Shown: one piece after another, positions 8,581 through 16,787 of the stretch
Position numbering within the stretch: the stretch's first letter is position 1
Layout: every line of letters begins with the position of its first letter
DNA from: CAZMNF01 sp964567595
GTDB lineage: Bacteria > Bipolaricaulota > Bipolaricaulia > RBG-16-55-9
Assembly: GCA_964567595.1 (NCBI GenBank)
Contig: CAZMNF010000005.1
Location: 1-64,000 of the forward strand
Direction of reading: 5' to 3'
Length of the DNA stretch: 64,000 bases
Notes under the pieces: model-generated
The model's database searches: none
What the model was told of the DNA's origin: nothing
What the model saw: the letters and a program-made list of their open reading frames with translations, nothing else
Position numbers and translations under genes: made by a program

Positions 8581-10437
8581 TCACTCTCCCTCTGCCAATG
8601 ACAGGAAATAGGCTCGCACGAGGTCTCGGACCTCGGGCGGCAGATCCCGGGAGCGCAGCAGCGTCTCCACGCGATCGGGATTCAGCTCCAGCTGCCGTGA
8701 ACCGTCGCCGGCGGGGCTGCCGCTGACGTCGAAGGGAACGCCGCGCGTCATCTTGGATTGTAGGGTCTCCATGTCCTGCGGAAGCTCGGGCGACTCGATG
8801 CGCACGTCGTTGGCGGGCTCGTTGTCGGTCGACTCGGAGGGTCCCGCTTGATCCTCACCAGGGCCCATGCCGGGAGCGGATCCGCCCGACTGGCCGGACC
8901 CGTTCTGTTCGCCCTGCGATTGGCCCTCGGCATTTCCGCCGTCGGCCCCCTCGATGTTCCCGTCGCCCGACGCCGAACTCTCGGACGATTCGGACGAGTC
9001 GCCGCTCCCCTCCGATTGGCCTTCGGACTGGCCCGTGCCGGACGTCTCGCCTTGCTGGTTGCCCGAGGAAGCCTGTTGGCCGTTCTCACCTTGGCCCGAT
9101 TCGGCTTGGCCTTGTTGCCCCTGTGAGCTGGCCTGTTCGCCGGACTGGGACGACTCGTTCCCTTGGGAGGCTTCGGACTCGCCGCCCTCGCCCTCGTTCG
9201 GGCCGGACCCGCTCTCGGAGCGCTGCGGCCCATCGGCCTCCTGCGACTGGGGTTGGCCGTCGCCGTCACGCTGACTCTCCGGCGGGTTTTGGCTCTGCGA
9301 GGGCTCCTGCGATGAGGCCTGTTGGCCCTCAGCTTGCCCCTGTCGGGTTCCGTCGGCATTGCCGCTGGAGCGACGTTGACCGTCCGAACTGGGCGAGTCG
9401 TCGCGCCCGTTGTTGCTTTGTTGGGCCCGTTGCCGTCGGCGATCCAGCTCGTCCATGGCGTCCTGCATGCGCTGCTGCATCTCATTCCGACTGTCCGACT
9501 GTGAGGCCTGCTCCAGGAGTTCCTCTGTCGAGGGTGACCGTGCCTCCTGTGCAAGCTGGTCCAGTTCGCGCTGGGCGGTCTCCAACGACACGTTGCCCGC
9601 GGCCATGCGCTGTTGGATGCTCTGCAGCTCGCGCCGGAGCTCCGCCGCGCTCATGCGCTCATTTTCGCTCGCATTCCCGGATGAAGCTTGCGATCCCCCT
9701 GACGGGTTGCCTTCGCCGGAGGACGCATTGGCGCAATCGCTGCGAGCATTGGGCCTCAACATCGTCGTGGAAGCCCCGCCGTCGTCGTCGCACGGCGAGG
9801 CGGTTTGAGCCTCAGATGGATCGGCAGCGTCCGAGTCGCCGGATGATGTTCCTGGCGAGCTCCCGGCATCCGACCTTTCGTCCGGCGATGCCACAACCGG
9901 CTGGTCTCCGCCCATCCCCGATGCCAGCAGGGACTGCATCGACAGCGGGGGCACGCCGACGACCCACATCGCCAACAACGCCGCGGCGGCCACCGCGACG
10001 CCGCCGAACGCGGCCCAACCACGGCGCTGGCGTCGGCTGGGCCGGAGCGCTCGTTTCGGGTCGGGGTCCGTGTGGCCGATTTGCTGGTAGAGCAGGGGCA
10101 AATAGGGGTTGCGATCGTCGCGCTGGCGAATCTCGTGGATCGTGGCCAGCTTTTCGCCAAGATCGTAGCTGCGGTCGAGCCGATACAGGTCCCGCTGCAG
10201 CTGGATCGGCCGCCGTCGGCCCAGCAGGCTTCCGATCCACAGCCCGACTCCGTTGCCGAGGATCAGCAACCACCATGGCTGAATCAGCGACATCAAGCCG
10301 AGAAAGACGCCGATCAAGTGGGCCAGCGTCAGCGACATGGTGATCAGGCCGCCGACTTGCGCCCCCGCCCGAGCATTGAGCTGCCGACGGCGTTTGGTCA
10401 CGGTCTTTTCCACGATCTTGAAGCTACGATCGTTCAT
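8581..10437 (-). CDS. Membrane-anchored protein with very long Gln/Ser/Gly/Glu-rich low-complexity region
   Basis: A 618-residue protein I cannot name. Residues about 30-70 hold two hydrophobic helices, about 140-165 a third. From about 190 to 560 the chain is low complexity: a helical stretch with Leu-Arg-Arg-Glu-Leu and Asp-Glu-Leu-Asp-Arg-Arg-Arg heptad-like repeats, then some 220 residues almost wholly Gln, Ser, Gly, Glu, Asn and Asp, clearly disordered and acidic. A short ordered C-terminus (Pro-Glu-Val-Arg-Asp-Leu-Val-Arg-Ala-Tyr) ends it, a motif also seen at the end of similar proteins next to MoxR genes. A perfect AGGAGG lies 4-5 nt before the ATG. Start overlaps the previous gene by 14 nt. 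Confidence 0.8.
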   Translation of the reverse strand: MNDRSFKIVEKTVTKRRRQLNARAGAQVGGLITMSLTLAHLIGVFLGLMSLIQPWWLLILGNGVGLWIGSLLGRRRPIQLQRDLYRLDRSYDLGEKLATIHEIRQRDDRNPYLPLLYQQIGHTDPDPKRALRPSRRQRRGWAAFGGVAVAAAALLAMWVVGVPPLSMQSLLASGMGGDQPVVASPDERSDAGSSPGTSSGDSDAADPSEAQTASPCDDDGGASTTMLRPNARSDCANASSGEGNPSGGSQASSGNASENERMSAAELRRELQSIQQRMAAGNVSLETAQRELDQLAQEARSPSTEELLEQASQSDSRNEMQQRMQDAMDELDRRRQRAQQSNNGRDDSPSSDGQRRSSGNADGTRQGQAEGQQASSQEPSQSQNPPESQRDGDGQPQSQEADGPQRSESGSGPNEGEGGESEASQGNESSQSGEQASSQGQQGQAESGQGENGQQASSGNQQGETSGTGQSEGQSEGSGDSSESSESSASGDGNIEGADGGNAEGQSQGEQNGSGQSGGSAPGMGPGEDQAGPSESTDNEPANDVRIESPELPQDMETLQSKMTRGVPFDVSGSPAGDGSRQLELNPDRVETLLRSRDLPPEVRDLVRAYFLSLAEGE

Positions 10438-11146
10438 AGGCCCTCCTAACGGAAATCGTCAGCGCGAGGCCGAGCGCGATCCAGACGAGCGCACCCTGCA
10501 AGAGCAGCCCCCACGCGTCGACACCTTGCGCCATGAGCCCGTCCAGCGTCCGGAACGGCCCGATGATGCCGACAACCGGCAGCTGTTGGCCGACGCCGGC
10601 CAGGATGAGATACGCAACAACCCCCCCGTACTTGACGTTGAACCGCACGATGTCCGACCAAGGCGCCAGCTCGAGGCGCCACCCGGCCAGGCCGAGCATC
10701 AAGCCCCAGAGGCCCAAGTGCACAAGCACGAGCGCCAACACGGCCAACGATCGGACGTGGGCCATCATGTAGGCGGCCCAGTACGGCAGCGCCAGCGCCA
10801 GCGCAAACAGCACGCGCACAGCAAGGTGCCGGAGCTGACCGCCAAAACTGAGTCGCGCCCCCCAGCGGCGCTCGGCTTGGCCCATGGTCAGGGCCAACAC
10901 CCCGAATAGCAGGCAGAACAGCGCCGTGTAGATCGCCAGCGTATTACCAACTGAGTCCCAGGCGATCTCGCCGATGCGCTGTTCCATGGGCAGGGCCAAC
11001 AGCGCCACGATGCCGGTGAAAATGACGTACGTGATCGTTGCCGACCACGTGGCCCGCTCGATCAGATAATCGGGCTGAAGGCGGGGCATCCCCGCGCGAA
11101 ACAGCCTCGCCACTCGACTGCGATTCGGCGTCACATCGTCCGTCAT
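10424..11146 (-). CDS. Polytopic membrane protein, possible permease-like component of the MoxR operon
   Basis: A 240-residue protein with about six transmembrane helices, a basic N-terminal tail and a cytoplasmic Arg/Glu-rich loop between helices 2 and 3. The layout resembles small permease or Yip1-like proteins, but I see no diagnostic motif and do not assign a function. It begins 1 nt after the stop of the preceding gene and ends inside the start of the low-complexity protein, so it belongs to the same transcript. Confidence 0.78.
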   Translation of the reverse strand: MTDDVTPNRSRVARLFRAGMPRLQPDYLIERATWSATITYVIFTGIVALLALPMEQRIGEIAWDSVGNTLAIYTALFCLLFGVLALTMGQAERRWGARLSFGGQLRHLAVRVLFALALALPYWAAYMMAHVRSLAVLALVLVHLGLWGLMLGLAGWRLELAPWSDIVRFNVKYGGVVAYLILAGVGQQLPVVGIIGPFRTLDGLMAQGVDAWGLLLQGALVWIALGLALTISVRRAYERS

Positions 11147-11147
11147 G

Positions 11148-13052
11148 TTACCAAGGTGTCACCAGCAACAGTCGCCACGTCTCGCGATACTCCTCCGGTT
11201 GAACGTCGAAGCCAGGCTCACGTATCCACGCCAACAGTGCCCAGGGGTCGCCCCGCTCGCGCAGTCGGCGATCGACGGCGTTGAAAAGCGTCCGCTTGGC
11301 TGCGGAAGCGAACCCACCAGGGGGGCGACCCTCGCTGGCGTCCCATGGCTTCGCGGTGGCCTCCGCGTCGTCCAGATTGATCACAGCCTGCGTGTCGGGA
11401 GCAATCGACGTTGTCGAGCCGGTTGCGTAATCGCCCTGGTGCCATACCAGCGGCTGTCGAAGCTGAGATCCGCTCCCATTGTAGATGCGCACTCCGTCGG
11501 GTTCGACACTCGAATCCCCTGTCGGCTCCGCGCGCACATCCAGACGACGGACCGATTCCAGGGCCACGTCGTACACCTGCCGGGGCACAAGCGTTGCTGA
11601 TCGGGGCTCGACGGCGGCTCCCGCGTCCGTGATGGCGATGTCGGTCCGTCGCAGCGGGAGGACGGCCGTGTCGGTCGGCAGCGTCCAACGCGGGGTGAGA
11701 CGACGCTTCGGCATGGCGCTGTGGCCGGTCGCCTCGTGCACCAGGCCTGATCTCGCGCTGCCCCACATGATGCTGGCTTCGAGGGCCTGGACTCGCTCGG
11801 AGAAGGCGGGCTGGCCACTATAGCCGACCACGAACGCTGCCGCCAGCCCGATCCAGATCACCATGCCCACCCAAAGCCGATGCCATTCCGCCTCGTCGGA
11901 TGTGCCGTCGTCGCTGGACGCTGTCGATGCGTGGAACCGTCCACCGCTCCTCCACGGCGTCCGCCGCAGGGCCCAGAGCAGGAGCAGGCCGATGCCGAGC
12001 ACGTAGGCCGTAAACGCGCCCGCGACGACGACCTTATCGGGATAGTACAACGGCATGCGACGGAACAGTTGCGCGCCCAATTCGAAGGGGCCCTCCAGCT
12101 CCGTTCGCCCCGGTTCCAGCCGGGACCAGATCTCGGCCTGAGCAGGGCCGGTCTCGGTGAGCGACAGCGCCGAAAATGACACTTCGCCCCGCCCGACACG
12201 CCAGCGCGTCAACAGCGGATGCCCGTCGTCGGCGTAGACAACTTGGCCTTTGGCTTCGCCTTGGGCCATGCGGGCGCCGAACGCCTCCGGTGACGCCACC
12301 GATTCGACGCGGAACGGGCTGAGCTCGTTCAGCCAGTCCGCATCCTGGCGATAGGCGTTGCCGCCCGAGAGAACAACGAGCTCGCCGCCGCTGGTGACCC
12401 ATCGGCGAATCGCGGCCTGCTGGTCCTTGGAGATCTGGGTCACATCCAGACGGCCCAAGTAAAGTCGCTTGACGCCGCCGTACGCGCGCCAGTCTTGGGG
12501 CAGATCAGCGGCGCTGAGTTGGATCGTCGTCTCGCCGGTGGGCAGCTCCTGGAGATAACCCGTATCGCTGGCCATGAGAACCAGCCCTCGGCGGCGTTTA
12601 TCATCAAGGGCCACATCGCGGCGGACAAGCGCCTGCCCCTTCGAGCGGAGGACAACTGACAATTCCGGAGAATCGCCGTTGGGCGGAGGATCGCCGTACA
12701 GCGGCTGATGGAACGTGTAGCGCAGCCGCGCCTTCGGCCCGAGCGTCACGGAGCGCTCCCCTTCGATCGTGCGGGACGCCTCCATCAGCGGACGCCACGT
12801 TTGGCGGACGATCAGCCGCCCGTCGATGGGCACCCCCTCGTGGTCGACCTCAACGGTAATGGGCGCGGTCTCACCGGGGACGAAGGCGCCCTTGAAGCCC
12901 ACGCTGACCTCGAGCGAGGGCCCCGATTGGGCCAGGATGGACGGGCTTGGAGCGAGACCGATCACGATCCCGAGGAGAACGACGATGAGGCCTTCCGCCG
13001 TTCGTCGTTGTCGTCGAGCCCATCGCCATCTCAAGCCGTCGGACACGCTCAT
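11148..13052 (-). CDS. Secreted/membrane protein with beta-sandwich and amidotransferase-like domain, first gene of MoxR operon
   Basis: A 634-residue envelope protein. A signal segment lies at about 17-42 (long hydrophobic stretch ending Ala-Gln-Ser), followed by an Ig-like beta-sandwich of about 130 residues, then a region with Val-Thr-Ser-Gly-Gly-Glu-Leu-Val-Val-Leu-Ser-Gly-Gly like the amidotransferase-type fold seen in other genes of such clusters. Two transmembrane helices (about 355-378 and 408-430) separate it from a C-terminal beta-rich domain. The ATG at 13050-13052 has AGGAGG 4 nt upstream; an earlier in-frame codon at 13118 would lie in the -35 box. It heads a seven-gene operon with a strong promoter. 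Confidence 0.82.
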   Translation of the reverse strand: MSVSDGLRWRWARRQRRTAEGLIVVLLGIVIGLAPSPSILAQSGPSLEVSVGFKGAFVPGETAPITVEVDHEGVPIDGRLIVRQTWRPLMEASRTIEGERSVTLGPKARLRYTFHQPLYGDPPPNGDSPELSVVLRSKGQALVRRDVALDDKRRRGLVLMASDTGYLQELPTGETTIQLSAADLPQDWRAYGGVKRLYLGRLDVTQISKDQQAAIRRWVTSGGELVVLSGGNAYRQDADWLNELSPFRVESVASPEAFGARMAQGEAKGQVVYADDGHPLLTRWRVGRGEVSFSALSLTETGPAQAEIWSRLEPGRTELEGPFELGAQLFRRMPLYYPDKVVVAGAFTAYVLGIGLLLLWALRRTPWRSGGRFHASTASSDDGTSDEAEWHRLWVGMVIWIGLAAAFVVGYSGQPAFSERVQALEASIMWGSARSGLVHEATGHSAMPKRRLTPRWTLPTDTAVLPLRRTDIAITDAGAAVEPRSATLVPRQVYDVALESVRRLDVRAEPTGDSSVEPDGVRIYNGSGSQLRQPLVWHQGDYATGSTTSIAPDTQAVINLDDAEATAKPWDASEGRPPGGFASAAKRTLFNAVDRRLRERGDPWALLAWIREPGFDVQPEEYRETWRLLLVTPW

Positions 13053-13089
13053 CGGTCCTCCTCGTCCGGATCGACACGGATGAAAGGTT

Positions 13090-13118
13090 AGATTAAGGCT
13101 CGCTCCGCGAAGCGTCAA
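13090..13118 (-). promoter_or_regulatory. Promoter of the MoxR-VWA operon
   Basis: Minus strand TTGACG (13113-13118), 17 bp, TAATCT (13090-13095). It lies 37 nt before the first start codon and is the only convincing promoter of the 11-kb operon. Confidence 0.65.
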
Positions 13119-13212
13119 CCGCTTTCCGGAGCCTCTCGTCCCCTCGCATATCGGCTCTTCCCAACGGCTCAGGCCGAATCGGTTCCCGCGCTGCTCGCCC
13201 CTCGGAGATCGA

Positions 13213-13243
13213 TTGACAGGGAGGCCCCTCGACCCCGTATGCT
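13213..13243 (+). promoter_or_regulatory. Promoter of rtcA, near-leaderless
   Basis: TTGACA (13213-13218), 19 bp, TATGCT (13238-13243). The -10 ends 9 nt before the ATG and there is no Shine-Dalgarno. The 19-bp spacer is long. Confidence 0.45.
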
Positions 13244-13252
13244 GGATGCCCC

Positions 13253-14290
13253 ATGACCAGCGATATCATCGAGATCGACGGGTCGAGCGGGGGCGGATCC
13301 ATTGTCCGGCTGGGCGTCGGCTTGGCCACCGCTTGCGGCCAGCCGATCCGGATCGTCAACGTCCGGGAGGCTCGCAAGAACCCGGGCCTCAAGGCCCAAC
13401 ATCTGGCCGGCGTCCAGGCCGTCGCCGATCTGTGCAACGCCGAACTCAATGGGGCCGAGATCCACTCACGCGAGTTGACGTTCGCCCCCGGATCGACGTG
13501 GACATCGAAGGTCAGCGTCAACATTCCGACGGCGGGCTCGGTGGGGCTAGCCTTGCAACCCATCCAGCTCGCCATGCTGGGTGCTGATCGGGACGTGACT
13601 GTGGAGGTGCAAGGGGGTGGGACCATTGCCAAGTGGGCCCCACCGTTGCCCTATCTCGCCCACGTCACGCATCGCGTCCTGGCCGAGTGGGGCCAACCGA
13701 TCGAAGTGTGGACGGACCGCCACGGCTTCTTTCCCAAGGGCGGAGCTCGTGTCCGGGCCCAACTTTCCCCGCCCACGACGGGCGATCCGCTGGAGGTGAC
13801 CGACCGAGGCCGTCTCAAGCGGATCGAAGGTCGATCGCTGGCGAGCGAGGCACTGCGCGAGCGCGAGGTTGCCGAGCGCCAAGCGCAAGCCGCCGAAGCC
13901 GAACTCCGCGAAGTACTGTCGGAGACGCCCGTCTACGTCGAACCGGGCTACGTCGACACGGCCTCCATCGGGACGGGTATCGTGCTCTGGGCGGTCTTCG
14001 AGCACACCGTGCTCGGCGCAGACGCGCTGGGCAAGAAGGGCAAACTGGCCGAACAGGTCGGCGGCGAGGCGGCCCGGCATCTCATCCGGGAGATCGCGTC
14101 CGACGCCACCGTCGACGTCCACCTGGCCGATCAGTTGATCCCCTACATGGCCCTCTACGGAGGGACGTTGCGCTGTCGAACGTGGACGGATCATCTTGAG
14201 ATCGCTGTCGAGGTGGTCGAGCGGATGACGGGGGCGACGCCGGACACCCCCGTCGAGAACGGACTGCACACGATCTCGTTTGGGCGTTGA
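13253..14290 (+). CDS. rtcA: RNA 3'-terminal phosphate cyclase
   Basis: A 345-residue enzyme converting RNA 3'-phosphate ends to 2',3'-cyclic phosphates with ATP. The family start Glu-Ile-Asp-Gly-Ser-x-Gly-Gly-Gly-x-Ile-Val-Arg is present, followed by Pro-Gly-Leu-Lys-Ala-Gln-His, a central Gly-Gly-Gly, and the C-terminal block Leu-Ala-Asp-Gln-Leu followed by Asp-His314-Leu, where the His aligns with the residue adenylated in the E. coli enzyme. Residues about 200-225 form a charged helix-like insert. No rtcB or rtcR gene is nearby, so RNA repair context is not shown. It is divergent from the MoxR operon and convergent with the cupredoxin gene. Confidence 0.93.
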   Translation: MTSDIIEIDGSSGGGSIVRLGVGLATACGQPIRIVNVREARKNPGLKAQHLAGVQAVADLCNAELNGAEIHSRELTFAPGSTWTSKVSVNIPTAGSVGLALQPIQLAMLGADRDVTVEVQGGGTIAKWAPPLPYLAHVTHRVLAEWGQPIEVWTDRHGFFPKGGARVRAQLSPPTTGDPLEVTDRGRLKRIEGRSLASEALREREVAERQAQAAEAELREVLSETPVYVEPGYVDTASIGTGIVLWAVFEHTVLGADALGKKGKLAEQVGGEAARHLIREIASDATVDVHLADQLIPYMALYGGTLRCRTWTDHLEIAVEVVERMTGATPDTPVENGLHTISFGR

Positions 14291-14311
14291 GACGGGCGAT
14301 CCCGGGGTCGT

Positions 14312-14857
14312 CTAATACGGCCCGCCATCGTCGTCATCGCCGTCATCGGAGGCGGAGTCGGACGGCACGACCTCGAGGAGGGCGTTCATGCCCCGCTTGA
14401 AGTGATCGCCGGAGGTGCCATGGCCCACGTGGCAGCTCAGGTTGAACGTGAGGCTCTGGCCGTCCGCGACCGTGAGCAGCTCGGGCGTGAGCTCGATCTC
14501 CAACGACTCGCCCGGCGCCACCGACCGAACCGTGTCCTTCCCCAATGTACCGTCCTCGAGCGCCTGATCGTTGAAGAGCGGACTGACCACCTGATGCCCA
14601 ATGTTGGCGGTGTTCTCGAAGACCAGGGTGGTCGTCTGATTGTTGTTCAACTTGGCCACGACCGTCGGGGTCTCCGTCGAGTCGGATCGACCCTCCGGCC
14701 CTTCGAAATAGAAGCTGCCCAGCTCGATCGTGATCCGGTCGTCCGCGCCTTGGGCCTGGGCTTCGGGGCCCAACGAGGGACCCAACACCCAATAGCCGGC
14801 TGCGACGGCCGCCAGCGCGACGACAAGTCCTATCCCCGTCCAACGACGGATGTTCAT
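14312..14857 (-). CDS. Secreted cupredoxin-domain protein with acidic tail
   Basis: A 181-residue exported protein: signal segment at about 8-36 (ending Ala-Gln-Ala-Gln), then a cupredoxin beta-sandwich. Likely type 1 copper ligands are His88 in Asn-Ile-Gly-His, Cys142, His146 (or His152) and Met157 in Arg-Gly-Met. The Cys-to-Met spacing is longer than in azurin or plastocyanin, so the exact site is uncertain. The last 15 residues are Asp-rich. Such proteins carry electrons or bind copper outside the membrane. The ATG at 14855-14857 has GGAGGT 7 nt upstream. A 39-bp direct-repeat operator lies 54 nt before the start, shared with two genes downstream of the sensor-regulator. Confidence 0.82.
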   Translation of the reverse strand: MNIRRWTGIGLVVALAAVAAGYWVLGPSLGPEAQAQGADDRITIELGSFYFEGPEGRSDSTETPTVVAKLNNNQTTTLVFENTANIGHQVVSPLFNDQALEDGTLGKDTVRSVAPGESLEIELTPELLTVADGQSLTFNLSCHVGHGTSGDHFKRGMNALLEVVPSDSASDDGDDDDGGPY

Positions 14858-14910
14858 GGCATCGACCTCCAAATTCCTTGCTGCTTGGCCAGAATGAACG
14901 CGGATCGCGG

Positions 14911-14949
14911 GGTCAAATCTCAACCAACCGCCGGTCAACCCGAGGTCAA
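14911..14949 (-). promoter_or_regulatory. Four-hexamer direct-repeat operator A (11-bp period) upstream of the cupredoxin gene
   Basis: Read on the minus strand, four hexamers each separated by exactly 5 bp: TTGACC (14944-14949), TTGACC (14933-14938), TTGGTT (14922-14927), TTGACC (14911-14916). The 11-bp period is that of tandem OmpR/PhoB-type winged-helix binding. A weak -10 (GTTCAT or CATTCT) begins 11-14 bp downstream and there is no separate -35, as expected for an activator-dependent promoter. Matching sites precede the CHRD gene and the sulfite-oxidase-like gene. Confidence 0.75.
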
Positions 14950-14968
14950 CGAAGCGCCCTGCGGGGCC

Positions 14969-15583
14969 CTACTGGAGATTGTCAATCCACGCCAGAATGG
15001 CCCGTGCGCTGCCCTGGGTGGGCTGATCGACTTCCTCGCGGGAGCCGAGTGCGGCGATAAGCATCGCTTGGGCCTGTCGAACGTGCTGGGCCGCGCTCTC
15101 CGGGTCGTCTTCGGCTCCATCGAGGGCCTTTGCCAAGTTCCCGACGGCCCACTGGAGGAAGAGGTCCACGTTTTCCGCGGCGATCTTATAGTCCGTTCCC
15201 TGCGACATGTCGTCGATGATGGCGCGCATCCGCTCGGCATGGACGAGCGCGCCGACGCCATCGCCGACGCCGTCGTCGGAATCGCCGTAGGATGGGTCGT
15301 AGTGCTCGCCGTCTGGGCCCTCGAGAACGTTGAGCGCGCGATGGGCGTTGGTCATCCCGCCTTCGATGTCCTCGCGTTGAAGGGCATCCCAGGCAAACAG
15401 AACGTAGGTCAGTGCCTCCGAGGTCTGGGCAATCGTGTCGTTGGTTTGGGTCTTCAAATTTTGCAGCGTCTCGTCCGTTGCGCCATCCCATTGCGACACG
15501 GACATGGCGCCCAGGCCGCTCAGCGACAGCGCGAGCAAGAGCCCAACAACGATCCCACGATGGGGCCAGCGGCGTCGTGACAT
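14969..15583 (-). CDS. Secreted helical protein of unknown function, cotranscribed with the membrane regulator
   Basis: A 204-residue exported protein with a canonical signal segment (Arg-Arg-Arg, then about 20 hydrophobic residues) and a mature part predicted mostly helical, with an Asp/Gly-rich acidic loop in the middle (residues about 105-120). No cysteine pair, metal motif or enzyme motif is visible and I do not recognise the family. The start is a choice: an upstream ATG at 15628 overlaps the regulator's stop as ATGA, while the ATG at 15581-15583 has GGAG-type sequence upstream and gives a normal signal peptide; I prefer the latter. Being behind the sensor-regulator it may be a partner or ligand-binding component of its extracytoplasmic domain; that is inference. 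Confidence 0.7.
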   Translation of the reverse strand: MSRRRWPHRGIVVGLLLALSLSGLGAMSVSQWDGATDETLQNLKTQTNDTIAQTSEALTYVLFAWDALQREDIEGGMTNAHRALNVLEGPDGEHYDPSYGDSDDGVGDGVGALVHAERMRAIIDDMSQGTDYKIAAENVDLFLQWAVGNLAKALDGAEDDPESAAQHVRQAQAMLIAALGSREEVDQPTQGSARAILAWIDNLQ

Positions 15584-15624
15584 GGCAATCTCCGCCTCCT
15601 TGTCCAGGTATCGAGTCTCTGCGG

Positions 15625-16626
15625 TCATGGGGCATCTTCTTCGCCGTTGGTTGAGGACGAGCCTTGTAGGGCGAGCTTGTAGCCGAACCCGCGCACGGTG
15701 ACGATCAGCTCGGGACGGCCGGCGTCGCGTTCCAACTTCTGACGCAGGAGATAGACGTATTGCTTGACGTCCTTTGACGTGGGCGCATTCGCGTTCTGCG
15801 ACGCCCAGACTTCCTCCAGGATCTCGCGGTTGGAGAAGACGCGGCCGGGCTCGGAGGCCAAGAGCCGAACCAAGTCGTATTCCGTCGGCGTCAACTCCAC
15901 GACATGGTCGTCAACGTAGACCTCCTTGCCGCGCGGATCGATCTGGAGGGTGCCGAGGCGGATCCAGTCGTTGTGACTGGCCGTGCTTGCTCCATTCGCT
16001 TGGGTCGGCTCGATGGCTCGGCCCGAATCGGACGCGGGGACCGCATCGGCCGCGCGCGGACGGGTCCGAACCAGATAGAGCCCAGCGGCCAGGCTGACCG
16101 CCAGAACCAACGCGAGCCCGACGCCGATCGTCAACAACGCTTCGGACTGGAGCGCACTGTTCACGCGCTCCAAGGAAAAGCCGATGCGGACGTAGCTCGG
16201 TTCGCTCGACCCGCTCGAGCCGTTCTGCCCGTCGAGCGGCCGAACCAGTTCGAAGTAGGTCAGTCCACGCTGGAGCGTGCGTTGGCGGCGCTGGCGTTGG
16301 CCCGGATTGTCGGTGACCTCGAGGTCGGCATCGAGGACGGACTCCGTGCGATCTTCGGCGATGACGACGCCGTTCTGAACGACCTGAGCAAAGAGAACGT
16401 CGCCACGCACGAACGCCTGGGTCAACGTTTGCAAGCGGGTCTCGTCCGAGGCTTGGCCGACCGACTCGGTGAAGATCTGCGCGGACAGCGCCGCTCGTGA
16501 CTCGAACTGGGCACGGAAGCTTTCATGGAACCGAGAGAGGTGGAGTGCGCCCAACACCGTGGTCAGCACGAGCGTGAGCCCCACCAACAGTGTCGCCCAG
16601 ATGGCGGACCGACGCCATCGCTTCAT
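15625..16626 (-). CDS. Membrane-bound one-component regulator: extracytoplasmic sensor followed by C-terminal OmpR-type winged helix
   Basis: A 333-residue protein. Helix 1 spans about 8-30, an extracytoplasmic domain about 31-163, helix 2 about 164-186, a Pro/Ala/Ser linker about 188-220, and an OmpR/PhoB-type winged helix about 222-320 (Leu-Thr-Pro-Thr-Glu-Tyr-Asp-Leu, Val-Phe-Ser-Asn-Arg-Glu-Ile-Leu, then Thr-Val-Arg-Gly-Phe-Gly-Tyr of the wing). The N-terminal half looks like a histidine-kinase sensor, yet no kinase, HAMP or receiver domain exists, so sensing would pass straight through the membrane to DNA binding. ToxR-type proteins have the reverse order. Promoter and ATG agree; the next gene overlaps its stop. 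Three repeat operators nearby suit this DNA-binding fold. Confidence 0.85.
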   Translation of the reverse strand: MKRWRRSAIWATLLVGLTLVLTTVLGALHLSRFHESFRAQFESRAALSAQIFTESVGQASDETRLQTLTQAFVRGDVLFAQVVQNGVVIAEDRTESVLDADLEVTDNPGQRQRRQRTLQRGLTYFELVRPLDGQNGSSGSSEPSYVRIGFSLERVNSALQSEALLTIGVGLALVLAVSLAAGLYLVRTRPRAADAVPASDSGRAIEPTQANGASTASHNDWIRLGTLQIDPRGKEVYVDDHVVELTPTEYDLVRLLASEPGRVFSNREILEEVWASQNANAPTSKDVKQYVYLLRQKLERDAGRPELIVTVRGFGYKLALQGSSSTNGEEDAP

Positions 16627-16663
16627 GGCCCTTTTCCCCCTCTTGGCTTGCGAAACACCGAAT

Positions 16664-16692
16664 ATGCTACCGGCTCTTGCAGATCCGGACAA
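16664..16692 (-). promoter_or_regulatory. Promoter of the sensor-regulator gene
   Basis: Minus strand TTGTCC (16687-16692), 17 bp, TAGCAT (16664-16669), 37 nt before the ATG at 16626. No copy of the four-hexamer operator lies here, so autoregulation through it is not indicated. Confidence 0.5.
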
Positions 16693-16724
16693 TGGAAAGC
16701 TTGGGGAGCGCATCTCGGGGGAAG

Positions 16725-16764
16725 CGGGACGCGGTCGACGGGCTATGCGGCCGACCGCGTCCCG
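16725..16764 (-). terminator. Perfect 13-bp stem hairpin after the CHRD gene, without U-tract
   Basis: Arms 16725-16737 and 16752-16764 are exact reverse complements over 13 bp, GC-rich, with a 14-nt loop. It begins 23 nt after the CHRD stop codon. No T-run follows on either strand, so it would be a non-canonical intrinsic terminator or an mRNA-stabilising stem. Confidence 0.55.
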
Positions 16765-16787
16765 GGGTCTAAGGGGTGGTCACCTCG

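Noticed and set aside
8581..10437. Tandem DNA repeat or minisatellite in the low-complexity gene
   Set aside because: Amino-acid composition repeats but no constant DNA unit length is visible; it is biased coding sequence, not a clean tandem array.
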